A stretch of DNA of 63,110 nt from assembly GCA_030950085.1 (NCBI GenBank), contig JAUZRW010000027.1:1-63110 (forward strand). Direction: 5' to 3'. How positions within the stretch are numbered: position 1 is the first letter of the stretch; each line of letters opens with the position of its first letter. This document shows positions 26,397 to 37,099 of this stretch, in pieces. The translations under genes and the position numbers were made by a program. This stretch comes from Anaerolineae bacterium. Lineage in GTDB: Bacteria > Chloroflexota > Anaerolineae > Aggregatilineales > Phototrophicaceae. The notes under the pieces are model-generated. The model did not search any database, was not told where the DNA came from, and saw nothing but the letters and a program-made list of their open reading frames with translations.

Positions 26397-29300
26397 ATGA
26401 GTCGTTCGACACCCGATACAATACAAGACCGTCCGAAACATGGTGGCAACCGATTATTAGCAACTTTATTATTGCTGTTGATTATGCTAGTGGGTGGCGG
26501 CTTCCGTTTCATGAGTATGAATTGGGATGATTTTGCATCACTGCATCCTGATGAACGCTTTTTGACTCGTAATTTGCTACCATTATTAGGCGGTTTGCCA
26601 GAATATACACCCGATGATAGCCGTTATCCCTCACAGGCTATGCTCGTGAGTCTCAATGATATGACGATTCGCACCAGTCTTGATATTCAGGCGGATACAG
26701 CACGGCGTATTGGTGGTGTTCGGGATAGCTTAGGTTATGATTTGGCGCAATGGTGGTTAGGTGATGAAAGGCGAGTTCAACGCTATGATACACTTGAAGA
26801 TGGTGTTCAGGCATTAACATCGGGGCAAATTAGTGGACTCATTGTCTCGAATATTCTGGCACAATCGACTGTCAATAATGGGCGTGGGGTTCGCATTGTT
26901 GATACGTTTGATTCGGTTGCTGTTCAACGCAATTATTGTAATTATCAATATCCTGAAACAGGGGGTATCGGCGGTTACTTTGATGCCCGTTGCTCGACAC
27001 TCAATCCACATAATACCAATGTCGGCATGTATGCTTATGGGACATTGCCCTTATTCATGGCACATTGGACATCGAATTTTGTCCAGCAATTTGATGGCTA
27101 CACTGTCCCGTACACTGATTTCCAAATTAATTTTCAGGGACAAACACTGGTTTGGCGTTTCTTATCAGCATTATTTGATACGCTGACTATCCTTGTTATT
27201 TTCTTCACTGGTCGGCGGATGCACAACAAATGGGTCGGCTTAATTGCGGCTGCGCTCTATGCTTGTGCGCCACTCGCAATCGAAAAAGCACATTTTGGGA
27301 CTGTGAACGCGATTACAGCATTTTTTGTTGCGCTTGCGATGTGGGCGGCTCTCGCTGTCCAAGATAAGGCACGATTCCTACACTTTACGATATTTGGTAT
27401 GGCATTAGGGGCATCTTTAGCAGGTCGCATTAATGTTATTCCGCTTGCAGGAGTCGTTGTTTTGGCGGCAATGGTCAATGCACTACCGATATTAGATGGT
27501 CGTATCCCGTGGGAAGAGCGCGAACGGCTTTTCTGGCGCAATTTTATCGGTGTCTTCATTGCAGGTTTCGCCACACTGTTAACTTTCCGACTCTTGAACC
27601 CCTATGCTTTCTCTGGATCCTCGTTTTTCAATATCATTCCCAATGGACGTTGGTTAAACGATGCCAGCAGTAGTAGCTTTGCCGCCAGTGGTAACAGTGA
27701 TATTCCTCCAAATTGGCAATGGTTAGCACGCCCTTCTTATTTCTATCCTCTCAAGGATATGGTGTTTTGGGGCATGGGTATTGCAATGGGCGTAACAGCG
27801 TGGATTGGTACACTTTGGGCAGGCTATCGTATTGTGCGCGGCAGACCGTTCGCCTTGCGGAATATTTTACCTGTAGTATGGATTGCCGTCTACTTTGCTT
27901 GGATTGGCAACCTGTGGGTGATGACCATGCGCTATTATTTGCCGTTGTATAGTTCGCTGGTATTGATGGCGGCATGGATGCTCTACGAATTATGGCGACT
28001 TTCGCGTAAGCATGGAAAAGATGTGCCTCTGACACGCATTATGTTGGGGCTACTTGGGGCGATATTTGCGGCAGTACCGTTCTTTTCACTTAACGCCAAT
28101 GTAGCTTTGACGGCAACTACGACAGCTTCGGGTGTGATTGCGGCGACTCTGATAATTTTCGCTGTTTTACCTAGATTCAAGCATCGTGCGCTGATTTTAG
28201 GCATCTTTGTTATCGGTTTCAGCGCATTATGGGCGTTAATGTACACCAACATTTATCGCCACCAAGTTACGCGAGCCCAAGCGAGTCGTTGGGTGTGGGA
28301 GAATGTTCCGGGCGATTTTGCACTGCAAATAGAAGGTGCGCCCGATGGTACGCCGCTTGTGAATATTTCTATTGGTAATCAGAGTGGTGATAGTGCTGAT
28401 AATTCTAGCCGACTCGTCAATATGGCGACACGTTATGATGTTGGTTTACCACGCTTCTTTGAATTTGTTGCACCAGCAAGTGGGACGATAACAACAGTTC
28501 ATGCGCCGCATTTAGTCGATGCCTTTAACAATGCACAAAACGAAGCCCTCTATATTTCCATCGGACAACAAGTTGATGGCGTAATGCAGTTATTGAGTGA
28601 AGCGACCCTGATAGCAAATCTGCACAACGAAAATCACCCACTTGGCGACAGCTACGACATTGTTCTCGATACTCCCATTGATGTTGTTGAAGGCGAAACC
28701 TATACCTTCAAAGTCGAATCATTAGACGGCTCTATTGTTGGTTCGGGCGCGGTGATGCTGACCGAGGGTCCATGGGATGACCGTATCACGACAACAATGA
28801 TTTGCCATTTGCCGGATGGTTTGACACTCGCTGATGACCCGCGCCCCGGCTTGGTAGATTTTGATTCGTGCAACGGCTTATTATCAAATTATGCCCTATT
28901 GCAATCTTTTGATTTGCCGATGTCGTATCCTGTTGATGAGACTCTCAAGTTAGATGCTATTTTAGATGGCTTATACGCTGGCGATTATTTGGGAATTACG
29001 AGCAATCGTTTTTATGACTCTGAGACTCGTAACCCAGCACGTTGGGCAATGACAACGCGCTATTATGAATTGCTCTTCAATGGCGAACTCGGCTATGATT
29101 TAATTGCGACATTCCGCGAATCATTTGAACTAGGTCCCTTTAGTGTTGATGACCAATATTTGCCAATTTATGACTCGCCAACATGGTTAAATGAATTAGA
29201 GTCAGACGAAGCCTTCAATGTGTATGACCATCCGGCTGTGTTTATCTTCCGCAAAAGTGCCGATTATGACCAAAACCGGGTTGAAATGCTGCTGCGTAGT

Positions 29301-32300
29301 GTTCCCATACTGCGCTCAGAGCAGATTTCGGGTGTTAATGGCGAAATTGGCGAACAAGTTATCGGTGGTGTTTATTGGACATCATTAGAGGCTGACGTTG
29401 CCCCGACACAATTGATGCAACCAAGAGATGTACTAGAAGCTAATACGCAAGGTGGTACATGGTCAGACCGTTTTGATAGTGACAACTTAGTTAATAGCAA
29501 TCAGATTATTGGAGCGATAATTTGGTGGCTCACAGTGTCAGCGATTGGTTTGGTGACATTTCCGATTCTGTTTACAGCTTTCCCACGCTTAGGTGATAGA
29601 GGCTACGGTTTCGCTAAAATCATTGGCTTGCTCTTATTGGGCTGGGTTGCTTGGGTAGCATCAAGCCTTAAAGTGCCAATGTGGTCGCAGGGAGGCTTAT
29701 TTTTATTGCTCTTGCTACTGGCAGGATGCAGTGCTTATTTGGTCTATCGACGGCGTGAAGATTTTGTCGATTATTTGCGTGTCTATCGTCATCGCCTAAT
29801 AGCGATTGAAGTTATTGCACTGCTACTGTATGTCGCATTTATTGGCGTGCGCCTCATAAATCCTGATTTGTGGTATCACCCCATGGGCGGCGAGAAGCCG
29901 ATGGATTTTGCTTACTTCAATGCTGTTTTACGTAGTACGGCTTTCCCTGCTTATGACCCGTGGTTTTCTGGTGGGTTTATCAATTATTACTACTTCGGTT
30001 ATGTGATTGTCGGTGTGCCAGTTTTGTTGCTGAAAGTCGTGCCGTCCTTTGCTTACAACTTGATTGTACCGACGCTATTTTCAATAACCGGCATCGCGGC
30101 ATTTTCGGTAGCCTTTAACATTGTCGATAGTTGGAAATCACGCTTCGTTGATGAAACCGATGACCATAAACTGTCATTTGTGCAGCGCATGGGTAATCCT
30201 TGGGTTGCGGGCATTGCGACACTCTTATTGTGTGTTGTGATGGGCAATCTTGATATTCCGCGTGTTTTCATTAATGAAGGTGTTGCCCGTCTTGGGGGTT
30301 ATGAGCGTCCGACAGGTTTGGGGGATTTCCTGATTGAGCGGTATACCGAAGAGAATGGCACACCACCCAATGCTGAAACATTGAGTGAGCTTCATGCACG
30401 GGCAGCCGACGGGCGCTTGACAGACGAAATCGCCTACGAAATTGACAATGTGGTTGATTTGTGGTCGAGTTTCTTTAGGGGGCTGGGTCCAACATTTAGC
30501 GGACAGATTCTGCCAATAGGGTCGAATCGTTGGTATTGGGGACCTACTCGTGTGTTAGGCGAAACACCGGGCGTTGGTGGCAATGCGATTAACGAAATGC
30601 CGTATTTCACCTTTGTTTATGGCGATTTACATGCCCATATGATTAACTTGCCATTTTTGCTGTTCGCAATGCTGTTTGTCTTCTATGAAGTGAAATATGC
30701 AACACGAGATGACCGCGATATCTTTGCAATGGGATTAGCACTCTTTCTCGGTGCATTGACGATTGGCATGATGCGAGCAACCAATACATGGGATTGGCCC
30801 TCATTCATGCTATTCGGCGTAGTCGGACTTAGTTTCGCATGGTGGCGAAGATGGACTCGGCACTTAAGCCGTGCTTCACTTATCCATTTTATAGCTTCTG
30901 TGGGTGGATTTGTCGGACTGGCTTTGCTTGTGGTTGCCCCCTATACGGCGTATTATGCGTCGTTGTATAACAGTGTCGCCCTGTGGAAAGATGGTAAAAC
31001 ACCGCTTTGGGCATACTTCGATATCCACGGATTTTTCTTGTTTTTGGCGCTTGCCTTACTGCTCTGGGATACCTCACGCTGGTTACGGCTGGTGCGCGTT
31101 CGTTCGCTTAGTGGACAACGGAATTGGCTCATTGGCGGTTTCGTGGCTATCGTGACGACGTTGCTAGGGTCACTAATTCTGGCATTGATGGACTATCAAG
31201 TGGCTTTAATAGCCCTCCCCATGATTTTATGGATTGGCTTTCTGTTTTTCCGTTCAGAACAATCTGTTGAGATGCAATTTGTTCTCGTGCTACTCGGTTT
31301 TGCGCTGGCATTGACATTTGGCGTTGAAGTCATTGTTCTTGCCGGCGACATTGGGCGGCAGAATACAGTTTTCAAATTTTATATGCAGGCGTGGGTAGCG
31401 TTTAGTGTCGTCGGTGGTGTGGCTGTTGCATGGTTAGTGCAAGCCTCTGATTTCTGGAATAATCGCCAACGGATGTTATTCTATGCACCGTTATTGTTCT
31501 TAGGCGCGATTGCCATTATGTTCCCCTTGCTATCGACTCGTGCGCGTGCTGTTGACCGTTTTGCAGGCGAGGAAACACCGCTGACTCTGAACGGTCTTGA
31601 TTATATGCAATACGCACAGCATTATCTTCTCGATTTTGCGACCCCGATTGACTTGGAGACAGATTATCATATCATTCGCTGGTTGCAAGAAAATGTCGAA
31701 GGCACACCGGTTATTATGGAAGGGCGTAGTGCAGCGAGTGAATATCGCTATAATTTGCGGATTTCCATTAATACAGGCTTGCCAACTGTGCTGGGTTGGA
31801 ATTGGCATCAACGGCAGCAACGGACGATTCCGCCGCTTGACCGCAATGTATTCCAGCGTGAAGCGAATGTGAATTTTTTCTATAGCACAAGTGATGTCTC
31901 AGCAACCGTTGACCTGCTTCGTACTTATAATGTGCGCTATATTATTGTCAGCGATATGGAACGGGCGATTTACTCTGCGGCAGCACTAGCAAAATTCGAT
32001 GTGATGGCAGATTTGGGCTTGTTGACTGTCGTATTTGAACAAGACGAAGGCAATGTCTACGAAGTCAATGTTGATGCCATCGAAACATTTGCCTTGCATC
32101 AATACGCATTTGATGTCGCACTTGATATAACTGACCCCCTGCCATCTTATGCAGGAGTGGCGGGTATTGAGCCAAATTATGTTCCCAATAGTGATGTCAA
32201 TGTCGATGCAGCTTTGGCTGTACTGGCACACTATGATGAAATGACAACAATCGTAGCGAGTAATTTGCCACGTCTACAATTGTTTGCGCCTGATGCTTAT

Positions 32301-32417
32301 GATAGGCTGCTGAAATTAGAATCTATGGATATATTGCAAGCCCGTAATGAGGGTGTGCTGCTGCGTGTTTATGATGTCAATCGAGAGGCACTGAATGACA
32401 TATTGGATGAGGATTAA
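26397..32417 (+). CDS. giant two-module membrane protein: GT-C module with inserted domain, fused to a YYYxG (TIGR03662) module
   Basis: The 2006-residue protein joins two polytopic parts. Part one (about 1-640) is GT-C-like: after the first helix comes the outer-loop motif LHPDERFLTRN (near 49-59), and the loop resumes at YFDARCSTLNPHNTNVGMYAYGT. Between them (about 62-192) is an inserted segment resembling a type 2 periplasmic binding protein lobe (VQRYDTLEDGVQALTSGQ, then a GLIVSN strand). A beta-rich outer domain (about 640-1020) follows. Part two (about 1040-1990) is a Chlor_Arch_YYY / DUF2298 module with INYYYFGYV near 1192, VYGDLHAHMINLPF, TNTWDWPSF and VFKFYMQAWVAF. The next gene encodes the same module alone. 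Role: probable polyprenyl-linked sugar transferase complex (inference). Confidence 0.85.
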   Translation: MSRSTPDTIQDRPKHGGNRLLATLLLLLIMLVGGGFRFMSMNWDDFASLHPDERFLTRNLLPLLGGLPEYTPDDSRYPSQAMLVSLNDMTIRTSLDIQADTARRIGGVRDSLGYDLAQWWLGDERRVQRYDTLEDGVQALTSGQISGLIVSNILAQSTVNNGRGVRIVDTFDSVAVQRNYCNYQYPETGGIGGYFDARCSTLNPHNTNVGMYAYGTLPLFMAHWTSNFVQQFDGYTVPYTDFQINFQGQTLVWRFLSALFDTLTILVIFFTGRRMHNKWVGLIAAALYACAPLAIEKAHFGTVNAITAFFVALAMWAALAVQDKARFLHFTIFGMALGASLAGRINVIPLAGVVVLAAMVNALPILDGRIPWEERERLFWRNFIGVFIAGFATLLTFRLLNPYAFSGSSFFNIIPNGRWLNDASSSSFAASGNSDIPPNWQWLARPSYFYPLKDMVFWGMGIAMGVTAWIGTLWAGYRIVRGRPFALRNILPVVWIAVYFAWIGNLWVMTMRYYLPLYSSLVLMAAWMLYELWRLSRKHGKDVPLTRIMLGLLGAIFAAVPFFSLNANVALTATTTASGVIAATLIIFAVLPRFKHRALILGIFVIGFSALWALMYTNIYRHQVTRAQASRWVWENVPGDFALQIEGAPDGTPLVNISIGNQSGDSADNSSRLVNMATRYDVGLPRFFEFVAPASGTITTVHAPHLVDAFNNAQNEALYISIGQQVDGVMQLLSEATLIANLHNENHPLGDSYDIVLDTPIDVVEGETYTFKVESLDGSIVGSGAVMLTEGPWDDRITTTMICHLPDGLTLADDPRPGLVDFDSCNGLLSNYALLQSFDLPMSYPVDETLKLDAILDGLYAGDYLGITSNRFYDSETRNPARWAMTTRYYELLFNGELGYDLIATFRESFELGPFSVDDQYLPIYDSPTWLNELESDEAFNVYDHPAVFIFRKSADYDQNRVEMLLRSVPILRSEQISGVNGEIGEQVIGGVYWTSLEADVAPTQLMQPRDVLEANTQGGTWSDRFDSDNLVNSNQIIGAIIWWLTVSAIGLVTFPILFTAFPRLGDRGYGFAKIIGLLLLGWVAWVASSLKVPMWSQGGLFLLLLLLAGCSAYLVYRRREDFVDYLRVYRHRLIAIEVIALLLYVAFIGVRLINPDLWYHPMGGEKPMDFAYFNAVLRSTAFPAYDPWFSGGFINYYYFGYVIVGVPVLLLKVVPSFAYNLIVPTLFSITGIAAFSVAFNIVDSWKSRFVDETDDHKLSFVQRMGNPWVAGIATLLLCVVMGNLDIPRVFINEGVARLGGYERPTGLGDFLIERYTEENGTPPNAETLSELHARAADGRLTDEIAYEIDNVVDLWSSFFRGLGPTFSGQILPIGSNRWYWGPTRVLGETPGVGGNAINEMPYFTFVYGDLHAHMINLPFLLFAMLFVFYEVKYATRDDRDIFAMGLALFLGALTIGMMRATNTWDWPSFMLFGVVGLSFAWWRRWTRHLSRASLIHFIASVGGFVGLALLVVAPYTAYYASLYNSVALWKDGKTPLWAYFDIHGFFLFLALALLLWDTSRWLRLVRVRSLSGQRNWLIGGFVAIVTTLLGSLILALMDYQVALIALPMILWIGFLFFRSEQSVEMQFVLVLLGFALALTFGVEVIVLAGDIGRQNTVFKFYMQAWVAFSVVGGVAVAWLVQASDFWNNRQRMLFYAPLLFLGAIAIMFPLLSTRARAVDRFAGEETPLTLNGLDYMQYAQHYLLDFATPIDLETDYHIIRWLQENVEGTPVIMEGRSAASEYRYNLRISINTGLPTVLGWNWHQRQQRTIPPLDRNVFQREANVNFFYSTSDVSATVDLLRTYNVRYIIVSDMERAIYSAAALAKFDVMADLGLLTVVFEQDEGNVYEVNVDAIETFALHQYAFDVALDITDPLPSYAGVAGIEPNYVPNSDVNVDAALAVLAHYDEMTTIVASNLPRLQLFAPDAYDRLLKLESMDILQARNEGVLLRVYDVNREALNDILDED

Positions 32418-32419
32418 GG

Positions 32420-35023
32420 ATGCTGTTTGATTGGATAGCACGCGAGGGTTGGGTATTTCCGGTTTGGTGGTTGCTAGTGACACTGGCTGCTGCCGCCGTT
32501 TTTCCATTGTGTTTGCGCTTGTTTGGCGCATTACCGGATAAAGGCTATACCTTGTCACGGGCAATTGGCATGTTGTTGGTTGCCTTCGTGTATTGGCTGA
32601 TGGCGAGTTTCGGCTTTGTGCGAAATGGTGTCGGTGGCATGGTGTTGGCATGGCTAATTGTGCTGATTGTATCGCTTGTGATTTTCAAGCGCGGTGGCGG
32701 ATTCGATTGGCGTGCGTATTGGCGCGAAAATCGTTCAGTCATTATCAGCGCAGAGATTCTATTTATCGTGTTGTTTGTAGTACTCATACTCTATCGTGCC
32801 TTTTTGCCAGATACTGGCTCTACCGAAAAACCGATGGAATTGGCATTTATGAGTGCCATTATGCGAAGTGAGACTTTCCCACCCAATGACCCGTGGTTAG
32901 CAGGTTACAGTATCAGTTATTATTACTTTGGCTATGTGATGATGGCTATGCTGTCGATGCTCAGTAACGTCAATAGCGGCATCGGTTTTAGTATGATGGC
33001 TGCACTCTTATTTGCGCTAACGGGCAGCACTGTTTTTGGCGTGGCATATAATTTAGTGCGGTCTCGTGCCTTCGATACAGCACTCGGCACGTTGCGCGAG
33101 AATGCACAGGGGCGTTTCCCTGCGATTTTTACGGGCTTATTAGCAACTGTTTTTGTCTTACTATTGAGTAATTTTCAAGTCCCCCTCATTGAAGTACCCT
33201 ATCAGTCTGATGCTGTTTCCGAAGCCTATTTTGACTTTTGGGGCGTGCAAGAACGCAGTCAATTTGATGAAGGCACTTATAACCCCGAAGGTGATTTTAA
33301 CTATTTTTCAACGTTAAATAGTGCGGCATCATGGGATTTTTGGTGGTGGTTTCGCACGAGTCGCGTTCTCACCGATTATGAACTCAATGGGCAGCAATCG
33401 ACACATGCCCAACCGATTGATGAGTTTCCGTCTTTTAGTTTTATTCTCGGTGATGTGCATCCCCACGTTTTAGCATTGCCATTTGTGATTATGGCTATGG
33501 GTATCGCATTAAATATCGTGTTGAGTGGACACGTGCCTAAGCGCTATGAAATTTTATTTTACGGTATCGTCGTCGGCGGTTTGCTCTTCCTCAATGCGTG
33601 GGATGGACCCATTTATTTGATGGTATTGGTCAGCGCGGAGGCTCTGCGACGAACTATCCGCGATAAAGGGCGACTCTCGTTAGAGACTTGGTTGTCGCTG
33701 TTTCTGATGGCTGTGTCGCTGCTTGCGATTGCGATTGTCGCCTATTTGCCCTTTTTGATTGCTTTCCGAACACAGGCATCGGGCTTTCTGCCGAACTTGC
33801 TCTACCCGACTCTGTTCCGTCGTTTCTTCATTATGTTTGGTCCCTTGCTGTTGATGGTGATTCCATTCCTCTTGTTACAAGCATGGCAGGGCAACAAAGA
33901 AGCACGTATGAATTGGCGTTTAGGGCTACAAGTTGCCTTCGGTCTACTCATTACTTTAATCAGTATCACCTTGTTTTTGACACTCATCGGAACACTGATT
34001 CCTTCTATTCGGGATGCTGTTAATGGCTTTATCAGTCGTAATGGGGGGTGGGAAACCGTTTTACCGCAATTGCTGATTCGGCGATTGGCTTATGGATTAA
34101 CGCCATTGGTATTGCTGAGTGGGATTGTGCTTGTGATAGCGCGATTGTTCCCGGCAAATGGGGGCAGAGCGAGTGATGAACGGGAAGCGATTACCTATCA
34201 TCCGGCAACGGGATTTGCATTATTGCTTGTGGGGATGGCATTCTCTCTGGTATTGATACCGGATTTTGTCTACCTGCGCGATAATTTTGCTGTGCGGATT
34301 AACACGGTCTTCAAATTTTATTATCAGGCATGGATAGCTCTTAGTCTTGTCAGCGCCTATGCGGTCTATATCATCGTATTCAATGATGAATCGCGTAAGG
34401 ACTACGAACCCGCACGGTTACTAAAATGGGTCTTTAGTGGTGTGGTCATCTTGATTATTATTCTTGGTCTTATTTATCCGATACTTGGCGCATATAGTCG
34501 AGCATGGGTCGAAAATGGTTATCGCAACCGCACGCCGGATAACCCGCCTGTGTTGACATTGGACGGACGCAGTAACATGCCACTCTCCCGTGATGATTAT
34601 GATGCTGTGCTGTGTCTTGATAATCTAGTACAAAGTAATGATACTGTCGTTGCCGAAGCGGTGCAGTCCTCTTATCGTTCGTATTATGGACGTGTGGCTT
34701 CAATCACGGGGATACCGATTGTGATTGGCTGGCAAAATCATGAGCGACAATGGCGCGGCACGACATATTACACCATAGATGATGGGCGTGGGGCAGATGC
34801 ACGCGCTGATGATATCAACGAACTGTATACTGATTTACGCTGGGATATCGCAGTTGGTATCATCGAACGCAACAATATTGACTATATCTTCTTCGGCGAT
34901 ACCGAACGACAACAATATGGTTCGGCTGGTGAAGAGAAATTCCAAGAAAATCTTGATGTAGTCTGTGAATTTGGCGCAAGTCGTTTTTATCATGTCACAG
35001 AAGATGCACTTGTCCTAAATTAG
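32420..35023 (+). CDS. YYYxG membrane protein (TIGR03662 / DUF2298)
   Basis: The 867-residue polytopic protein is a stand-alone Chlor_Arch_YYY module. It matches the second half of its upstream neighbour motif by motif: EKPMELAFMSAIMRS, DPWLAGYSISYYYFGYV (near residue 165), FILGDVHPHVLALPF, LNAWDGPIYLM and VFKFYYQAWIALSLV. The GDxHxH and aromatic motifs lie in outer loops and may form the active site. Only two bases separate the two genes and GAGG lies before the ATG, so they are co-translated and arose by duplication (inference). The family occurs in Chloroflexi and Archaea; function is not established. Confidence 0.85.
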   Translation: MLFDWIAREGWVFPVWWLLVTLAAAAVFPLCLRLFGALPDKGYTLSRAIGMLLVAFVYWLMASFGFVRNGVGGMVLAWLIVLIVSLVIFKRGGGFDWRAYWRENRSVIISAEILFIVLFVVLILYRAFLPDTGSTEKPMELAFMSAIMRSETFPPNDPWLAGYSISYYYFGYVMMAMLSMLSNVNSGIGFSMMAALLFALTGSTVFGVAYNLVRSRAFDTALGTLRENAQGRFPAIFTGLLATVFVLLLSNFQVPLIEVPYQSDAVSEAYFDFWGVQERSQFDEGTYNPEGDFNYFSTLNSAASWDFWWWFRTSRVLTDYELNGQQSTHAQPIDEFPSFSFILGDVHPHVLALPFVIMAMGIALNIVLSGHVPKRYEILFYGIVVGGLLFLNAWDGPIYLMVLVSAEALRRTIRDKGRLSLETWLSLFLMAVSLLAIAIVAYLPFLIAFRTQASGFLPNLLYPTLFRRFFIMFGPLLLMVIPFLLLQAWQGNKEARMNWRLGLQVAFGLLITLISITLFLTLIGTLIPSIRDAVNGFISRNGGWETVLPQLLIRRLAYGLTPLVLLSGIVLVIARLFPANGGRASDEREAITYHPATGFALLLVGMAFSLVLIPDFVYLRDNFAVRINTVFKFYYQAWIALSLVSAYAVYIIVFNDESRKDYEPARLLKWVFSGVVILIIILGLIYPILGAYSRAWVENGYRNRTPDNPPVLTLDGRSNMPLSRDDYDAVLCLDNLVQSNDTVVAEAVQSSYRSYYGRVASITGIPIVIGWQNHERQWRGTTYYTIDDGRGADARADDINELYTDLRWDIAVGIIERNNIDYIFFGDTERQQYGSAGEEKFQENLDVVCEFGASRFYHVTEDALVLN

Positions 35024-35090
35024 TAAGGAAATTGATGTGTCGATGCGTATAACAGTTAACATCGGCAACGAATGAGTGAAAGTCTAATTG

Positions 35091-37040
35091 ATGCAAGCTG
35101 TAAATCATGAACAACCTGTAAGCACGATGAGTCCAAGTGTTTCTCTGCATATTTCGGCTGAGTTTATCGCCTACACCGTGCTGATTATCTTCGCGCTCTT
35201 GGTTCGAGTCGCCGACCTTGATATTGTGCCGATGAATGAGACCGAAGCGACTCAAGCACTTGCGGCGTATCAGACCGTTTACACAGAAACCCCTGTACAA
35301 GCACAATCCGCACAGAGTCCGATAGTATTCTGGTTACAATCAGCGACTTTCTCACTATTGGGTGGCGATGAATTTTCTGCACGTTTGCCGGGTGTCATCG
35401 GCGGTATGCTGCTAATATTCATGCCCCTATTGTTTCGTGACCGTATCGGACGCGAACGTGCTTTTTGGCTCAGTGTTTTATTGGCAGTGTCGCCGATTGC
35501 TTTTGCGGCAGCTCGTTTTGCTACCCCAACTGTGTGGACGATGGTATTTGCCTTTGGATTATTATGGGCAATATGGCGTTATTGGGAAAATGGCAATCAG
35601 GCGGATATCGCGCTAGGGGCTATATTCTTTGCTGCCTTAGCATTTTTATCCGAATCAGGTGGTTTGATATTTACGCTGATTCTGGCATTATCGGGCTTTG
35701 TTACGGTTTGGTGGACAGTGTTTATTGCGCCGCAAGTTTATGATGTCTCTGGCGACGAAATCTGGAAGACAGCACGCGAATTTATTGATACTATTCCTTT
35801 TCAGCGCGTTTTGCTGATTGTGGCAGCGACAGTGGGTTTAGGTAGCACCCTCTTTTTCATTTATCCTGTGGGATTGAATATTGTTGCCGAAGTGGTTCGT
35901 CGTGTATTGGCCGGATTTTTCCAACCCTATCAAGCGGGTACGCCTCCGATTATGCCCATTCTGACGCTCTTTGTATACAACATATGGCTCGTCGTTTTAG
36001 CGGTCATTTCAGCCGTAATATTGATAAATAATGGACAAGCGAGTTTTGCTGACCGTTTTGCTATTGTCGTGACTATCGTTTCGTTTTTTGTGCTGCTGGT
36101 CTATCGCGGTGGTCAACCTGCCCATGCTTTGTTCATGACTGTGCCGATGATGTGGCTGGTAGCGCGTCTCATCCATGAACTAACCGTGAACTATGCCCCG
36201 ACGGTCTTCTCTTATGATAGTTTTCAATTGGTAGAAGATGAGGATAGCTACTGGTGGATTAAGTGGGTATTGGCTGTTATCGTCCTTAGCCTGTTGATGA
36301 TGCTGGCGGTTCATTGGCTCGAAATTGGGCGCGGCTTCATGCAATTGCCATCAGAAAATATTTTTGCAGCATTGGCTGAGGCACGTTTCGCCGCCTTCAA
36401 ATCGAGTCTGATTTGGTTTGTGATTTCATTGTTGTTTGCGGCTGTCGGTTATTTTCTCGCGGCGAGTCTTTGGGGGCATACGAACGCATTGCAAGGTTTC
36501 GGCTTGGGATTGGTTCTATTTATGCTTGGTTCAGGGGTTGGAACAGGTTGGAATACCACCGTTGTCAACGCGACGAATCCGCTTGAATTATGGCAGAATA
36601 GCGCGACAACAAACGATGCTTATCTACTGCGCGAGACCCTATTAGAAGTGGCTGACCGCGATACAATGGGCTTCCCCTCGATTAACCTGACGATTTTGCG
36701 CGACGACTCTATTGGCATAACAGATAATGGACTTATCGCATGGCTTGTGCGCGATTTTCGCAATGCAGTTTTTGTCGATACGCTTGAAGAGGCGCAGCGT
36801 GATGAAATTATCCTGATGCCTGTCCTTGAAGAAGACCCTGATTTAGACGGTAGTTATGTCGGGCAAAGTTTTGTCATTCGCCAAGATTGGTCATTGAGTA
36901 GCCTATGTGCCTGTGAATGGATTTCATGGCTTGGGCAACGTCGAGTACGGTCAGATATCCTTGCATATGATGGCACGATTCTCTGGCTACGCATTGATGT
37001 CTACGATGACATTCCAGCATCAGAGAGAGTGGGTCGGTGA
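35091..37040 (+). CDS. GT39-like membrane glycosyltransferase
   Basis: The 649-residue protein has about twelve transmembrane helices in the GT-C arrangement. The first outer loop carries an acidic motif, IVPMNETEATQALAAY, followed by the family-like QSAQSPIVFWLQSATFSLLGGDEFSARLPGVIGG, in which a target lipid-linked sugar would be handled. A C-terminal outer domain of about 150 residues follows the last helices. The ATG was preferred to a TTG one codon upstream. It lies 67 bases after the YYY gene and 59 before the sigma factor gene, all in one direction. Confidence 0.82.
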   Translation: MQAVNHEQPVSTMSPSVSLHISAEFIAYTVLIIFALLVRVADLDIVPMNETEATQALAAYQTVYTETPVQAQSAQSPIVFWLQSATFSLLGGDEFSARLPGVIGGMLLIFMPLLFRDRIGRERAFWLSVLLAVSPIAFAAARFATPTVWTMVFAFGLLWAIWRYWENGNQADIALGAIFFAALAFLSESGGLIFTLILALSGFVTVWWTVFIAPQVYDVSGDEIWKTAREFIDTIPFQRVLLIVAATVGLGSTLFFIYPVGLNIVAEVVRRVLAGFFQPYQAGTPPIMPILTLFVYNIWLVVLAVISAVILINNGQASFADRFAIVVTIVSFFVLLVYRGGQPAHALFMTVPMMWLVARLIHELTVNYAPTVFSYDSFQLVEDEDSYWWIKWVLAVIVLSLLMMLAVHWLEIGRGFMQLPSENIFAALAEARFAAFKSSLIWFVISLLFAAVGYFLAASLWGHTNALQGFGLGLVLFMLGSGVGTGWNTTVVNATNPLELWQNSATTNDAYLLRETLLEVADRDTMGFPSINLTILRDDSIGITDNGLIAWLVRDFRNAVFVDTLEEAQRDEIILMPVLEEDPDLDGSYVGQSFVIRQDWSLSSLCACEWISWLGQRRVRSDILAYDGTILWLRIDVYDDIPASERVGR

Positions 37041-37099
37041 GGAAAATTGCCTCAACCTGTGTAACAAAGACTGGAATGATATCGACGCAAAGGTGAGCC

